Below, piece after piece: positions 1 through 8,555 of a DNA stretch of 64,000 nucleotides. Source of the DNA: Paenibacillus sp. sptzw28. GTDB lineage: Bacteria; Bacillota; Bacilli; Paenibacillales; Paenibacillaceae. Within the stretch, counting starts at the first letter, position 1, and each line of letters opens with the position of its first letter. The stretch covers positions 5,437,501 to 5,501,500 of the forward strand of contig NZ_CP080545.1 in NCBI RefSeq assembly GCF_019550795.1, read 5' to 3'. The position numbers and the translations under genes are program-made. The notes beneath the pieces are model-generated. The model searched no databases and had not been told where the DNA came from. It saw only the letters and a list, made by a program, of their open reading frames with translations.

Positions 1-578
1 ATCATTATGAGATGATCCCTACCTCTCTGCTGCTCAGTATAGCGGCATCCCGTGAAGGGGTTCCTTTTACGGCGCTGATTGAAGCGCTCTTGATGGAGGC
101 ATCCTTCGAAGGACTCCGTGAAGCGGGGGCCAGACTGCCGAAACAGGTTGGTTCCGCGGTCAGTATCGTTGGAGCATTGGTTATTGGGCAAGCGGCGGTT
201 CAGGCCGGTCTGGTTTCCGTCCCGATGGTCATGGTGGTGGCCATTACGGGAATTTCTTCTTTCATGATGCCCCGCTACATCGCAGCGATATCGATCCGGA
301 TCCTGCGATTTCCGATTATTTTTCTGGCGGGGACGCTCGGCTTGCTGGGGATTATGGTGGGAATTATCGCCGTTGTCATCCATTTATGCAAGCTGCGTTC
401 CTTCGGTGTTCCTTATTTGACCCCTCTCGCTCCGATGAAGAGACGCGAGGTGAAAGATGTGCTCGCAAGATCCCCTTTGTGGATGATGGACGTACGACCG
501 CATCTGACTGGCAATGATGACAAATACCGGCAGGCTCCCGGACAAATGCCCGGTCCGTCCAAGGGAAACGAAACATAA
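1..578 (+). CDS. GerA-family spore germination receptor subunit A (3' part)
   Basis: C-terminal part of the A subunit of a nutrient germinant receptor in the spore inner membrane. The reading frame is open from base 3, so the start lies before the window. The visible part has the family signature PTSLLLSIAASREGVPF, an REAG.RLP segment and the GALVIGQAAVQAGLVS stretch, then three hydrophobic segments and a polar tail of about 60 residues (GerA proteins usually end in such a variable cytoplasmic tail). It is the first visible gene of a gerA-gerB-gerC-small gene operon. The nutrient that is sensed cannot be read from sequence. Confidence 0.93.
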   Translation, partial: HYEMIPTSLLLSIAASREGVPFTALIEALLMEASFEGLREAGARLPKQVGSAVSIVGALVIGQAAVQAGLVSVPMVMVVAITGISSFMMPRYIAAISIRILRFPIIFLAGTLGLLGIMVGIIAVVIHLCKLRSFGVPYLTPLAPMKRREVKDVLARSPLWMMDVRPHLTGNDDKYRQAPGQMPGPSKGNET

Positions 579-611
579 GAAGCGTGATTATGAGCAGAGG
601 TGGGTACACAG

Positions 612-1718
612 ATGGAAAAAGGAAAAATTTCTGCCCTCCAAATGGGAGTCATACTTTATCCGACAATTATAGCCACTGCTATTCTTACCCTTTCGAGCAT
701 TACCGCGAAATACGCAAAGAACGATGTGTGGATCTCGCCGATATGGGCTTCACTCATCGGCTTTCTTGCGGCGTATCTGGCCTATAAGCTTCATAAGCTG
801 TATCCAAAGGAGAGCGTTATCCAATATAGCGTGCGTATTGTCGGCTTCGTTCCGGGTAAAATTATCGGGCTTGTCATTCTGTTCTTTTATTTGCAAATCA
901 ATGGCGCCGTTATCCGGCAATATGCGGAATTTATTATAGGTGTCTTTCTGCCGCATACACCCATCAGTGTAGTCATGTCAGTCATGGTCCTGCTCTGCGT
1001 CTCCGCTACACAGGGAGGGATAGAAATTCTTGGAAGAACGGCTCAGATGTTCTTTCCCTTGATTGTCCTTCCTCTGATCTTCATTATTCTGATGCTTGTC
1101 ACTGACGTGGATTTCAAAAATATTTTTCCGGTTATGGAGCATGGAATACTGCCTTCGATCAAGGGAGCTATGCTGCCGCAAGCATGGTTTGCGGAGCTTT
1201 TTATGATTACGTTCATCCTTCCTTTCTTAACGAACGGGGAGAAAGCGATGAAATGGAGCATGCTCTCTGCATTGTCTGTGCTGCTGACATTGGTTGCGAC
1301 GAATCTGATTACGCTTTCCTTATACGGGGGTAATTTAAGCCGATTTGTTTACCCGTTCATGAATGCCGCCCGGTATATCAGTAAAGCCGATTTTTTCGAG
1401 AATTTGGAGTCGATTATTATAGTGATGTGGGCATTTGGGGTATTTGTTAAATTATCCTTTCATCTATATGCGACCTCACTTGGGTTCGCTCAATGGCTGA
1501 ACCTGTCCGATTATCGGCCGATCGTGATTCCGATTGCATATTTTTCGGTGATATTCAGTTTTTGGGACCTGCCCAATTTGGCTGAACTGTCTCGTTTTTT
1601 TGTACAATCCAGCCCATTTTATATGTTATTAATCAATATTGCCATCCCGATTCTGCTCCTCATCATTGCCTTGCTTCGGAAGAGGACCAGAATGCCGAAG
1701 GAGGATCGGCCCGGATGA
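612..1718 (+). CDS. GerB-family spore germination permease (subunit B)
   Basis: Integral membrane B subunit of the germinant receptor, an APC-superfamily-like protein that binds the germinant. About ten hydrophobic segments run through the 368 residues. A GTG at 600 is in frame, but the ATG at 612 has AGAGGTGGG about 8 bases upstream, and the protein then begins MEKGKISALQMG, as relatives do; I therefore use 612. The stop overlaps the start of the next gene in ATGA (1715-1718), which indicates translational coupling. Length is normal for the family (about 365 aa). Confidence 0.93.
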   Translation: MEKGKISALQMGVILYPTIIATAILTLSSITAKYAKNDVWISPIWASLIGFLAAYLAYKLHKLYPKESVIQYSVRIVGFVPGKIIGLVILFFYLQINGAVIRQYAEFIIGVFLPHTPISVVMSVMVLLCVSATQGGIEILGRTAQMFFPLIVLPLIFIILMLVTDVDFKNIFPVMEHGILPSIKGAMLPQAWFAELFMITFILPFLTNGEKAMKWSMLSALSVLLTLVATNLITLSLYGGNLSRFVYPFMNAARYISKADFFENLESIIIVMWAFGVFVKLSFHLYATSLGFAQWLNLSDYRPIVIPIAYFSVIFSFWDLPNLAELSRFFVQSSPFYMLLINIAIPILLLIIALLRKRTRMPKEDRPG

Positions 1719-2899
1719 GAAAAAGATTGCCGCTTCTACTCCTTTGCGCCATGGTCCTCCTGCTTTCCGGCTGTTGGGATAGAACTGAAGTAAACGATGT
1801 GGCAATTATATTGGGAGCGGCAATTGACCGAAAGAACGACAAGCAGATTGAAATGTCGGTACAAATTTTTATTCCCCGGGCGTTTGGCGGCGCAGGAACG
1901 GGGGGCGGCGGTGCCGGAGGAGCTAAAATGACGCTTGTAAGATCCGGGGCCGGAAACAACATATCGGATGCCATGGCCCAGCTTCAGTCAAAGCTGCCGC
2001 GCAGATTATTTTGGGGACACTGCAAGGTCATTGTTTTTGGTGAAGAGGCAGCCAGAACCGGGATTCAGACCTTCATGGATTTTCTGCTCCGCTATCCGGA
2101 AGTTCGGGAAAGAGCCAATATGTTTGTCAGCAAGGGGAAGGCGTCAAAAACACTGGAATTGATTCCTCCCCTTGAACGGGCCTCTTCGGAAGTGATTCGG
2201 GAGATGTCTGACTTGCGTTTGGGGATGAAGGTCACATTAAAGGACTTGAATGGAATGCTGACCAGTCTGTCCCATGCAGCAGCCCTCCCGATGATTGATA
2301 TTTTGAAGAGTAGAAGGGGGGAAAAACCATTGGAGACCATTCCATATATAACAGGCACTTCCATCCTCAGGGGGGGGGAAATGGTCGGCGAACTCTCCCT
2401 GAAGAAAACAAAGGGCCTGATGTGGTTGCGGGAAGAAATCCATGTCACAACTGTCACGGTCCCCATAAAAGAACTGGGAGGTTTTGTTTCGCTGAATCCG
2501 ATTCGGGAATCCACAAAGCTGATACCTCAAATTGAGAAGGGTAACATGAAGATGATTGTGCAAATCAGGACCGAAGGCGATGTGATACAAAACGGAACTC
2601 GTTACAACGTCGCAGATGCCAGGATTTTAAAAATCCTGGAAAGAAATATGAAGGAAGATATCCGTGACCGTATGGAGCTTGCTCTTCACCAGATACAGAA
2701 AGGGTTTAAGGCTGACGTTTTCGGTTTTGCGGAAGAGTTCCACCGGAAATATCCCAAACAGTGGGCGAAAGTACAAGACCGCTGGGATACGGAATTTCCG
2801 AAGGTTGAAGTGAAGTTCGATCTCGATTCCTATATACGCCGGCCCGGGTTAATCACGGATCCTGCCGGACTTCCGGAGGATAAGGTGATCAAAAAATGA
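1715..2899 (+). CDS. Ger(x)C-family spore germination lipoprotein (subunit C)
   Basis: Lipoprotein C subunit of the germinant receptor, anchored at the outer face of the spore inner membrane. Residues 1-19 form a lipoprotein signal with lipobox LLSGC (Cys about 20), followed by WDRTEVND, the near-invariant start of mature Ger(x)C proteins. It has 394 aa, normal for the family. A Gly-rich insert (GGAGTGGGGAGGA, around residues 67-80) is a local oddity. It is coupled to gerB by ATGA and overlaps the next small gene the same way (2896-2899). Confidence 0.93.
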   Translation: MRKRLPLLLLCAMVLLLSGCWDRTEVNDVAIILGAAIDRKNDKQIEMSVQIFIPRAFGGAGTGGGGAGGAKMTLVRSGAGNNISDAMAQLQSKLPRRLFWGHCKVIVFGEEAARTGIQTFMDFLLRYPEVRERANMFVSKGKASKTLELIPPLERASSEVIREMSDLRLGMKVTLKDLNGMLTSLSHAAALPMIDILKSRRGEKPLETIPYITGTSILRGGEMVGELSLKKTKGLMWLREEIHVTTVTVPIKELGGFVSLNPIRESTKLIPQIEKGNMKMIVQIRTEGDVIQNGTRYNVADARILKILERNMKEDIRDRMELALHQIQKGFKADVFGFAEEFHRKYPKQWAKVQDRWDTEFPKVEVKFDLDSYIRRPGLITDPAGLPEDKVIKK

Positions 2900-3114
2900 G
2901 GTGGGAAAGAATAATCGGCGTTACGATAATCGTTGCCTTGATCTTCTTGTATGAATGGCACAGAATAAAAAAGAACCCGCCAAAAGATAAAGCCGCCTTT
3001 GCCGTAATGATGCTTGCCGGGTGGGCTCTTTCCTTATTTGACCTGCCGGTAATGACGGGACCGGTCACATGGATTACATCGATGTTCAAGCCGCTCGGGA
3101 AGATGATGGAGTAG
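2896..3114 (+). CDS. small two-helix membrane protein of the ger operon (GerD-subunit-like)
   Basis: A 72-residue protein with two predicted membrane helices: about residues 6-18 (IGVTIIVALIFLY) and 34-55 (FAVMMLAGWALSLFDLPVM). The loop between them carries the basic stretch HRIKKNPPKDK. Its ATG overlaps the gerC stop, so it is translated with the receptor. Small two-TM D-subunit proteins that modulate receptor function are known in some Bacillus ger operons; size, topology and position fit that class, but I cannot show homology by eye. Function is inferred from context. Confidence 0.7.
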   Translation: MRWERIIGVTIIVALIFLYEWHRIKKNPPKDKAAFAVMMLAGWALSLFDLPVMTGPVTWITSMFKPLGKMME

Positions 3115-3155
3115 TAGGAACTGAGCAGATGTGAATCGCATCATGCAGTTACAAA

Positions 3156-3845
3156 TCAGACTATAATCCTAAGCTCGTTTTTCTGGAAGTAATTCTCCAG
3201 ATAGACTACCTCTTCTTTATACACGGAGAGCAGACTGCGCAAGATTTCGAAATCGTCTTTCGGCTGATTTTTGTTCTTACGAAGCTGCAATTTCCATTTC
3301 TTCTCAACGGGGATGATCATCACAAACGAATGTCCGCCTACAGCAGTGGCGATTTTCTGTTTACCGTAAAATAACTCTATTAGCTGAGCGGGGTGAAAAA
3401 CGCTTGAGAAGGCAAAATATGATCCTTCCGCTTCAAGCTCCAAGGCCTCTTCCAGCAATGCTTTCGTCTGTTCGCGGTTAAACGTCGGCGGAGTGGGCAG
3501 CTGCTGCGCCCATGATAAAATCATTTCCTTTTCTTCATAGCTGAACATGAATGCGAATGCGTATAGGGTGTAGATCCGGTTATTGTACATGGCGGACAGC
3601 TGCTCGATTTCTTGCATTCGGATTCGCCTGACTGGTGCAAAATCAATAAGCACCGCATCCTGTTCCCTGAGAATAGGAGCAATGTAGGAATCGGAATGGA
3701 AATTCAGCAGCACATGGCTTGGGTCACTTTGAGATTGGATTATAAACGGGTTGAACTGTTCAAGCCGGCTCATGTCATCCAGATTTAGTTTCATTGTTCC
3801 GCGCGTTTCCCTGTGTACACATTCCATTAACAAATCAGGCAGCAT
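3156..3845 (-). CDS. hypothetical protein, 229-aa family, copy 1
   Basis: Not recognised. It is a soluble 229-residue protein without signal peptide or TM segment. It has a near-identical-length paralog at 8556-9245; the two align without gaps and are about 70% identical by eye. The best conserved stretches are MYNNRIYTLYAFAFMF, ALELEAEGSYFAFSSV and KIATAVGGHS.VMIIPVEKKW. The C-terminal third is basic and then ends in a VYLENYFQKN motif. The start is fixed by GAGGAGGG six to seven bases before the ATG at 3845, identical in both copies. It is convergent with the ger operon. Copy 2 lies beside an XRE regulator; copy 1 lies beside an IS1182 remnant. Confidence 0.8.
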   Translation of the reverse strand: MLPDLLMECVHRETRGTMKLNLDDMSRLEQFNPFIIQSQSDPSHVLLNFHSDSYIAPILREQDAVLIDFAPVRRIRMQEIEQLSAMYNNRIYTLYAFAFMFSYEEKEMILSWAQQLPTPPTFNREQTKALLEEALELEAEGSYFAFSSVFHPAQLIELFYGKQKIATAVGGHSFVMIIPVEKKWKLQLRKNKNQPKDDFEILRSLLSVYKEEVVYLENYFQKNELRIIV

Positions 3846-3955
3846 AGGAGCCCTCCTCGCAAAGTTATTCCTCTATTCTCATCCAAGCGTAACGCTCTAC
3901 TATAAACTCTAAAGCTCGCATCAAACAGAATCAACTCATTGAATTGACTAAATCG

Positions 3956-3972
3956 GGTCAACTCTTTTGACC
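3956..3972. promoter_or_regulatory. inverted repeat upstream of 229-aa gene copy 1
   Basis: GGTCAA-N5-TTGACC, 111-127 bases upstream of the start at 3845. A related half-site (TTGACT) lies just before it. It could be an operator for the 229-aa gene, or chance. No regulator can be assigned. Confidence 0.25.
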
Positions 3973-4033
3973 TTATGACCGCAGCCAAGCGTAGAGTACG
4001 GATGTTTGTTGCGCATAGGCCCGGAAATATAAA

Positions 4034-4791
4034 GAGGCCGTCTCAAAAGGGTAGAATCAAATCGGTTTAACCCAACCTAACGCTTCTTTATACAAGAAAA
4101 ATGGCTATGCTGGTCCTTAAACCAGCGCAGCCATTTTTCTTTTTTGGTCCTCCGCTGCTTTCTTCAGCAGATTGTGGGCAAGGGAAAGTCAACCGACCTC
4201 AAGGCTTACTTTCGGCAAGCCTCGAAGCGGGAATCGCCCGAAATCCCCGGTTGTTCTTGCTTTGACCAAATACGCTTTCCGGTTCTCTTCACGACGGCTT
4301 TCCCCAGACAAAGGTATACCGGTTGGCATTGGCTTCAATCTTCGTTCCTTCCATGAAGTAATGCTCGAGCTTCACGTAGTTTTCTTCGGCAAGAAACTGG
4401 AGGACGGCCGTAAAGACGGACTCCAAGACGTCCTTCATACGTTAGGAACGAAAGCGGTTAATGGTCCGGAAGTCTGGACGCTGTCTAGCAGCCAGCCACA
4501 TGAACATGATGTTCTCACGGACGGCTTTGGCAATCTGAATGGCTTCTTTTTGTGTTCAATATTGAGAATGAGGTTAAACCAAAACGGAGCAGGTCGAATG
4601 ATTTTGGAGAAGCGTCAGCGGTCGCCTTTGTGAGGGGATTCCCACCTTAGCTAATCCATTCAAGGAATCCCCGAACAACAGCGATCGTAAGAACATTCGA
4701 CTGCGCAGTTAACTGTGTTTGACCATTTGTTTTTCAAGATTTAAACGAAGGGGCCGCCCACGTCATCTTTGATGACTTATGGGACAGCCCC
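4034..4791 (-). mobile_element. degenerate IS1182-family element
   Basis: Remnant of an insertion sequence. The reverse strand encodes pieces of an IS1182-type transposase N-terminal half: QRPDFRTINRFRS (about 4460-4500), then KLEHYFMEGTKIEANANRYT (about 4310-4370) and FVWGKAV, interrupted by stops and frameshifts. The outer ends match as imperfect inverted repeats: GAGGCCGTCTCAAAAG at 4034-4049 against the reverse complement of CTTATGGGACAGCCCC at 4776-4791. At about 0.76 kb it is less than half of a full IS1182 (usually 1.6-1.9 kb), so the catalytic C-terminal half has been lost. It fills the whole gap between the neighbouring genes. Confidence 0.85.
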
Positions 4792-4805
4792 CGTTACTTA
4801 TAAAA

Positions 4806-5285
4806 TTAATCCCAGTATTGTACGGTTGCTGCTCCGCTAAAGCTTTCTTTTACATAAAATTCAGCTTTATTGTTGTCGCCATCTACAGCTCCGCTGATTC
4901 CCCTGTAAACTAATGTGTCGCCAGGATATAAGTAAAATAGACTATACCCGTTAGGATCTGTAATGATATCATCCGCATTGTTAGGATCGTATTCCCGCAG
5001 CTGGTACCAGGCTCCGCCGCTGGGACCGGAATATACTTTGTACTTGAAATCTCCGCCGCCGGAAAATACGTAGTTGGAAGGATTCTCACTGGAAGAAGTG
5101 CTGCGGGCGCCTAAGTAATCCCATTCCCCGGCTGCCATAGTAGTTACTCCATTAGCACGAATGATGTACACCTCTGCAGCGGCGGCCTTATCATTGGCAC
5201 CTTCACCACTTGCAAATGCGGACGACGAGAATGGAACAGCCAAAACACATACCAATGCCAGAAAAACCGAACTAATCCTTTTCAA
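4806..5285 (-). CDS. small secreted protein of unknown function
   Basis: A 159-residue protein with a clear Sec signal peptide (MKR, hydrophobic core to about residue 20, cleavage likely after AFA). The mature part is rich in Gly, Ser, Tyr and Asp, has no Cys, and resembles a small beta-rich extracellular protein (YKVYSGPSGGAWYQLREYD, SLFYLYPGDTLVYRG). The start is TTG at 5285, with AGAGGAGGAA nine to ten bases before it. An ATG directly after the ribosome site opens a 6-codon frame that overlaps the TTG start out of frame. I see no named family. Confidence 0.8.
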   Translation of the reverse strand: MKRISSVFLALVCVLAVPFSSSAFASGEGANDKAAAAEVYIIRANGVTTMAAGEWDYLGARSTSSSENPSNYVFSGGGDFKYKVYSGPSGGAWYQLREYDPNNADDIITDPNGYSLFYLYPGDTLVYRGISGAVDGDNNKAEFYVKESFSGAATVQYWD

Positions 5286-5503
5286 TTTTCATTTCCTCCT
5301 CTTTGGGTCTTGTATCGTACAATCCTTTAATTGAGCGCAATCTCACCTCCTAAATGTTTCCTTTTATGGAGACAAAGCTACTGTACCATATTTATCTTGA
5401 TATAGTAACCTTATTTTTGTCGAATTGGATAAAGATTCCTTAAAGGTGTGGTTTGTAAGGTATGATCAGAGTTGAACGGTATCGGTCAAAACCGTCTTTC
5501 GCA

Positions 5504-5543
5504 CAAAAAAACCGCTTGTTTCCCTACCGGAAAACAAGCGGTT
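5504..5543 (-). terminator. rho-independent terminator after the subtilisin gene
   Basis: Read on the minus strand: AACCGCTTGTTT, a 10-base loop, AAACAAGCGGTT, then seven T. The 12-bp stem is perfect. It starts 12 bases after the stop of the subtilisin gene at 5555. Its sequence resembles the orphan terminator at 9788-9824. Confidence 0.9.
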
Positions 5544-5554
5544 ATAGTTCCTAT

Positions 5555-6610
5555 TCAAAGCCGTCTTACTTGTTCCGCGAACACATCCGCTTCCGCTTTG
5601 TTTTTGAAGTAACCTGCCACTACTGCGTATCCTGCCGCATACTTTCGAACGGCTATTGTCTTCGGAACTGCCGATGGCGGCAGCTGCGAAACAGCGGTCA
5701 AATCAAGCATGCCGTTGCCTTCAATACGTTTGTCGAGTCTTAAGCTCCGGGTATGCTTAACCAACTGTGCGTAGATTTCAGCCTCGCTCAATGCTCGTCC
5801 ATATTCACGCTCAAGCTTGTCAATGAGGACAGCCGCACCTCCGGATATATGCGGCGCAGCCATCGACGTCCCGGAAAGCGTCGCATACCGGTTGCCCGGA
5901 TAGGTAGACAAAATATTAATTCCGGGTCCGACAAGGTCAATTTCGCTGTTTGTATTGGTGAACGATGCCGGGGTTCCGTTCACATCCACAGCTCCGACCT
6001 CAACGACCTCCTGGTATGCGCCTGGAAACGATTTCTCAACTGTGTTCGGATTTCCATCCCCTTCATTTCCCGCTGCGCAAACGACCAGAATATTACTCGC
6101 AACCGCATTTTTAATCGCCTCATGGACTGCGGGAACATCGTCGGGGCCGCCTAACGACATGGAGATGACACGAACTCGCTGCCCGTTTGGACCTCTCCAC
6201 TGTGCGGCATAGCGGACTGCGTCTACGATTGACTGATAGCTTCCCGAACCATCGCTCCCCAGCACTTTGAGAACCAGCAGCTTGACTTCCGGGGCGACTC
6301 CGACAACACCGGAATTGTTAAAAATCGCGCCAATCGTTCCTGCAACATGAGTTCCGTGGCCGTTATTATCCATATATTCGTTCGGATTCGCATTGTAGTC
6401 CTTGGAAAAATTCCTTCCGCCGATAACACGGCCTCTCAAATCCGGGTGATTGTAATCGCATCCCGTATCAATTACAGCGACAACGACATTCGTCCCTTTC
6501 GATTCAGCCCAAACTTCCGGCGCATGAACCGCACGGACTCCTGCCGGAATCTCGCTGCCCGTCGCCGAGATCGATTCCACGATATAAGGGATCAGACGCA
6601 ACTTCGCCAA
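5555..6610 (-). CDS. intracellular subtilisin-like serine protease (S8 family, ISP type)
   Basis: Cytoplasmic subtilisin with the Asp-His-Ser triad: D48 in VIDTGCD, H85 in NGHGTHVAG, S249 in SGTSMAAPH, and oxyanion Asn182 in CAAGNEGDG. There is no signal peptide. The start LRLIPYIVES carries the LIPY motif which, in characterised ISPs, blocks the active site until removed. I place the start at a TTG (6610) with AAAGGAGGTG seven bases upstream; longer upstream frames run into the preceding gene's terminator (6693-6750) and cannot be correct. It has 351 aa, about 30 more than typical ISPs: the extra C-terminal tail (GYFKNKAEADVFAEQV) resembles the first half of a SPOR-type fold, which is odd for an intracellular enzyme. 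It is a single-gene transcript with its own terminator. Confidence 0.92.
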   Translation of the reverse strand: MAKLRLIPYIVESISATGSEIPAGVRAVHAPEVWAESKGTNVVVAVIDTGCDYNHPDLRGRVIGGRNFSKDYNANPNEYMDNNGHGTHVAGTIGAIFNNSGVVGVAPEVKLLVLKVLGSDGSGSYQSIVDAVRYAAQWRGPNGQRVRVISMSLGGPDDVPAVHEAIKNAVASNILVVCAAGNEGDGNPNTVEKSFPGAYQEVVEVGAVDVNGTPASFTNTNSEIDLVGPGINILSTYPGNRYATLSGTSMAAPHISGGAAVLIDKLEREYGRALSEAEIYAQLVKHTRSLRLDKRIEGNGMLDLTAVSQLPPSAVPKTIAVRKYAAGYAVVAGYFKNKAEADVFAEQVRRL

Positions 6611-6692
6611 ATGATAACACCTCCTTTCCATCGGTACCCTTGTACACTCTATGACGCGGTGCGGTGAAGCGACCCGGCTTGTACCCTGCGCA

Positions 6693-6750
6693 TAAAAAAA
6701 CCTTATTATCAGAAAGGACACCCGAGCTGTCCGAATCCCCGATAATAAGG
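6693..6750 (-). terminator. rho-independent terminator after the lipase-like gene
   Basis: On the minus strand CCTTATTATC ... GATAATAAGG forms a 10-bp perfect outer stem followed by seven T. The inner part contains CGGACAGCT(C)G and GTCC, which pair as a second stem. It lies 27 bases after the stop at 6777. It is a close sequence relative of the terminator at 8493-8550. Confidence 0.9.
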
Positions 6751-6776
6751 CGATAGTATAGTAGCATCGTCTGACT

Positions 6777-8360
6777 TTAGTTTTCGATATTCCCCTGCTC
6801 ATCCGTTACGGCAAAATTATAATTTACGGAGCGGGTCACCTTTTCCCCTTTACCGTTAATACCTACAACGTCGAAAGAAAGGTTATATACCCCGGGTTCC
6901 GCCGGCGCTTGAAAAGGCAGCTGAAGCCGTCCGTCCTCTGCAATGGCAGTCTCCGGCAGCGCTTTGGACTGTGCAGCTGCATTGCCTGCTGCGGACTTGT
7001 TCAGACTTGGCCTTTTGGCCGAACCCTTTACTATTGATCCGCCAAAATCGACGGATATCCGCGCCGCCTCTCCCTTGCGGTACACCTTCTTGCCCGCATT
7101 CAAGCTCGTTTTGTTTGGTCCTTCAATCCGCGCAAGGGCGAAGTAAGCGTCTTTCTTGCCCGACAGCTGAATCGACCAATCGCCGGACTCGGGCTTATTC
7201 AACTGAAACAGATGCCTTGCGGCTCTGGAGAATACAGGCTCCGAATCGGACGCGTGAGAGACCTTCGGACGATATACACGGCCCGATGGCGAAATAAGCT
7301 TGACGTTAGTGTCGTCTATCGCGGTCATCACTTCCAGCGAAACACGGCCGATTCCGCTCTCTAGGGGGATAGACACGCTGCCGCTTCCTTCCACTACTCC
7401 GCCGCGTAGAATCATATCTCCATCTTCCTGGGCGGAAGCCGATTCGTTTGTGGGAGCGGCCAGAGCGGACACCGATGATCTGGTGCTGTCCGCCGATAGC
7501 TTCGGCTGTACCAGACTCCAGGTCTGGGAAGCCCTGGCCATGGCGGTGTGGGAGATGTTCTTGGTAAAGCTGTCGATACCATAGGGAAGACCCATGGCGG
7601 AGCCCACTGTTACCGCCCCGTCATCGGCGCCTGGAAGAAAAGCATGGGCAAACCAGCTGCCGGTAAACCACCCATCGTCACCTGTACCGGCGGACATGTA
7701 GGTTATCGTTGCGTTGTTCTCGCTTCTGCTATCCGTTTGAGCGCGGAAGTTCGCCATATATGAAGTTTGCAGAGAATAGACCGCGTCGTCTTTAAGACCA
7801 AGGATCGCCGCGAGCCAGGAAGCCCAGTTGCTGTAAGCGATGTCGGCAAGCTCCGAGCCTTTGTTCGGTGTAGACAGCTGATGGACCACGTTTACATATG
7901 GAGACGCCCCGTAATAAACAAGAGCCGTTTGTGAGTCAATGCCGCCCTTGGAGTGAGCGATGATATTAATCTTGGGAACGCCATAGTAGGACGCCGTTTT
8001 GCGGATCACATCAGCGAGGACCGGGCCGTTCGTCCACATATTGCCCCCTGCTCCCGCAGAATCCTTAAGCTGCACGAAAGCTGTTCGGTAGCCGGCATTG
8101 TAAGCGGCTTCATAATAACCGTCCGAACCCAGCCAGCGCCCGTAATCGGAATGCAGACCCTGCACGAACAAAAGTACGGGTTTCTCCGGTGAAGCCCGCG
8201 GCGGTACCGCTCCCGTATACCAATCCCCGAAGCTGCCGTAAGCATTGTCATTGTGCAGTATGGGGGCGGGTACCTCCGCCTCAGCCCGCGTCAGCCAAAC
8301 GAGTGATAGAACGGTGGCCAGAACCAATGCTGCTGCCAAGTTAATGAAGCAACGCTTCAA
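6777..8360 (-). CDS. secreted alpha/beta-hydrolase (lipase/esterase-like) with C-terminal beta domains
   Basis: Extracellular hydrolase of 527 aa. Residues 1-28 form a signal peptide ending AEA. The alpha/beta-hydrolase domain (about 55-290) has the nucleophile elbow AHSKGG (Ser about 137), a candidate acid in GADDGAVTVGSA (Asp about 246-247) and a candidate His about 271 (NISHTAMA), the order of bacterial lipases. Residues 310-410 look like a pre-peptidase/P-domain-type beta sandwich (TNVKLISPSGRVYRPK); residues 420-520 form a second Ig-like domain (PAEPGVYNLSFDVVGING). Start is TTG with GAGGGGGA nine bases upstream. The substrate may be a lipid or a polyester; sequence does not decide. It is monocistronic with its own terminator. 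Confidence 0.85.
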   Translation of the reverse strand: MKRCFINLAAALVLATVLSLVWLTRAEAEVPAPILHNDNAYGSFGDWYTGAVPPRASPEKPVLLFVQGLHSDYGRWLGSDGYYEAAYNAGYRTAFVQLKDSAGAGGNMWTNGPVLADVIRKTASYYGVPKINIIAHSKGGIDSQTALVYYGASPYVNVVHQLSTPNKGSELADIAYSNWASWLAAILGLKDDAVYSLQTSYMANFRAQTDSRSENNATITYMSAGTGDDGWFTGSWFAHAFLPGADDGAVTVGSAMGLPYGIDSFTKNISHTAMARASQTWSLVQPKLSADSTRSSVSALAAPTNESASAQEDGDMILRGGVVEGSGSVSIPLESGIGRVSLEVMTAIDDTNVKLISPSGRVYRPKVSHASDSEPVFSRAARHLFQLNKPESGDWSIQLSGKKDAYFALARIEGPNKTSLNAGKKVYRKGEAARISVDFGGSIVKGSAKRPSLNKSAAGNAAAQSKALPETAIAEDGRLQLPFQAPAEPGVYNLSFDVVGINGKGEKVTRSVNYNFAVTDEQGNIEN

Positions 8361-8492
8361 TAGAACCGATCCCCCTCATCTCAAAATTTGTTTGTTAAGC
8401 TGGACATACTGTCGGGTTCGATTGCTCTCCCCCTTACACTTTATGACTCGCCGGCGATTCGTGACCCGACTTTGCCCCTATGTTAACAGGCA

Positions 8493-8550
8493 TAAAAAAA
8501 ACCTTATTTCCAGGAAGACGGCAAGCTGTCCGAATTCCCAAAAATAAGGT
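8493..8550 (-). terminator. rho-independent terminator after 229-aa gene copy 2
   Basis: On the minus strand ACCTTATTT ... AAATAAGGT with eight following T. The inner sequence TTCGGACAGCTTGCCGTC repeats that of the terminator at 6693-6750. It begins five bases after the stop at 8556. Confidence 0.9.
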
Positions 8551-8555
8551 ATGAA

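Noticed and set aside
6611..6802. 64-residue N-terminal extension of the subtilisin
   Set aside because: It spans the terminator of the lipase-like gene and has no similarity to ISP prodomains; a TTG with a strong ribosome site starts the real protein.
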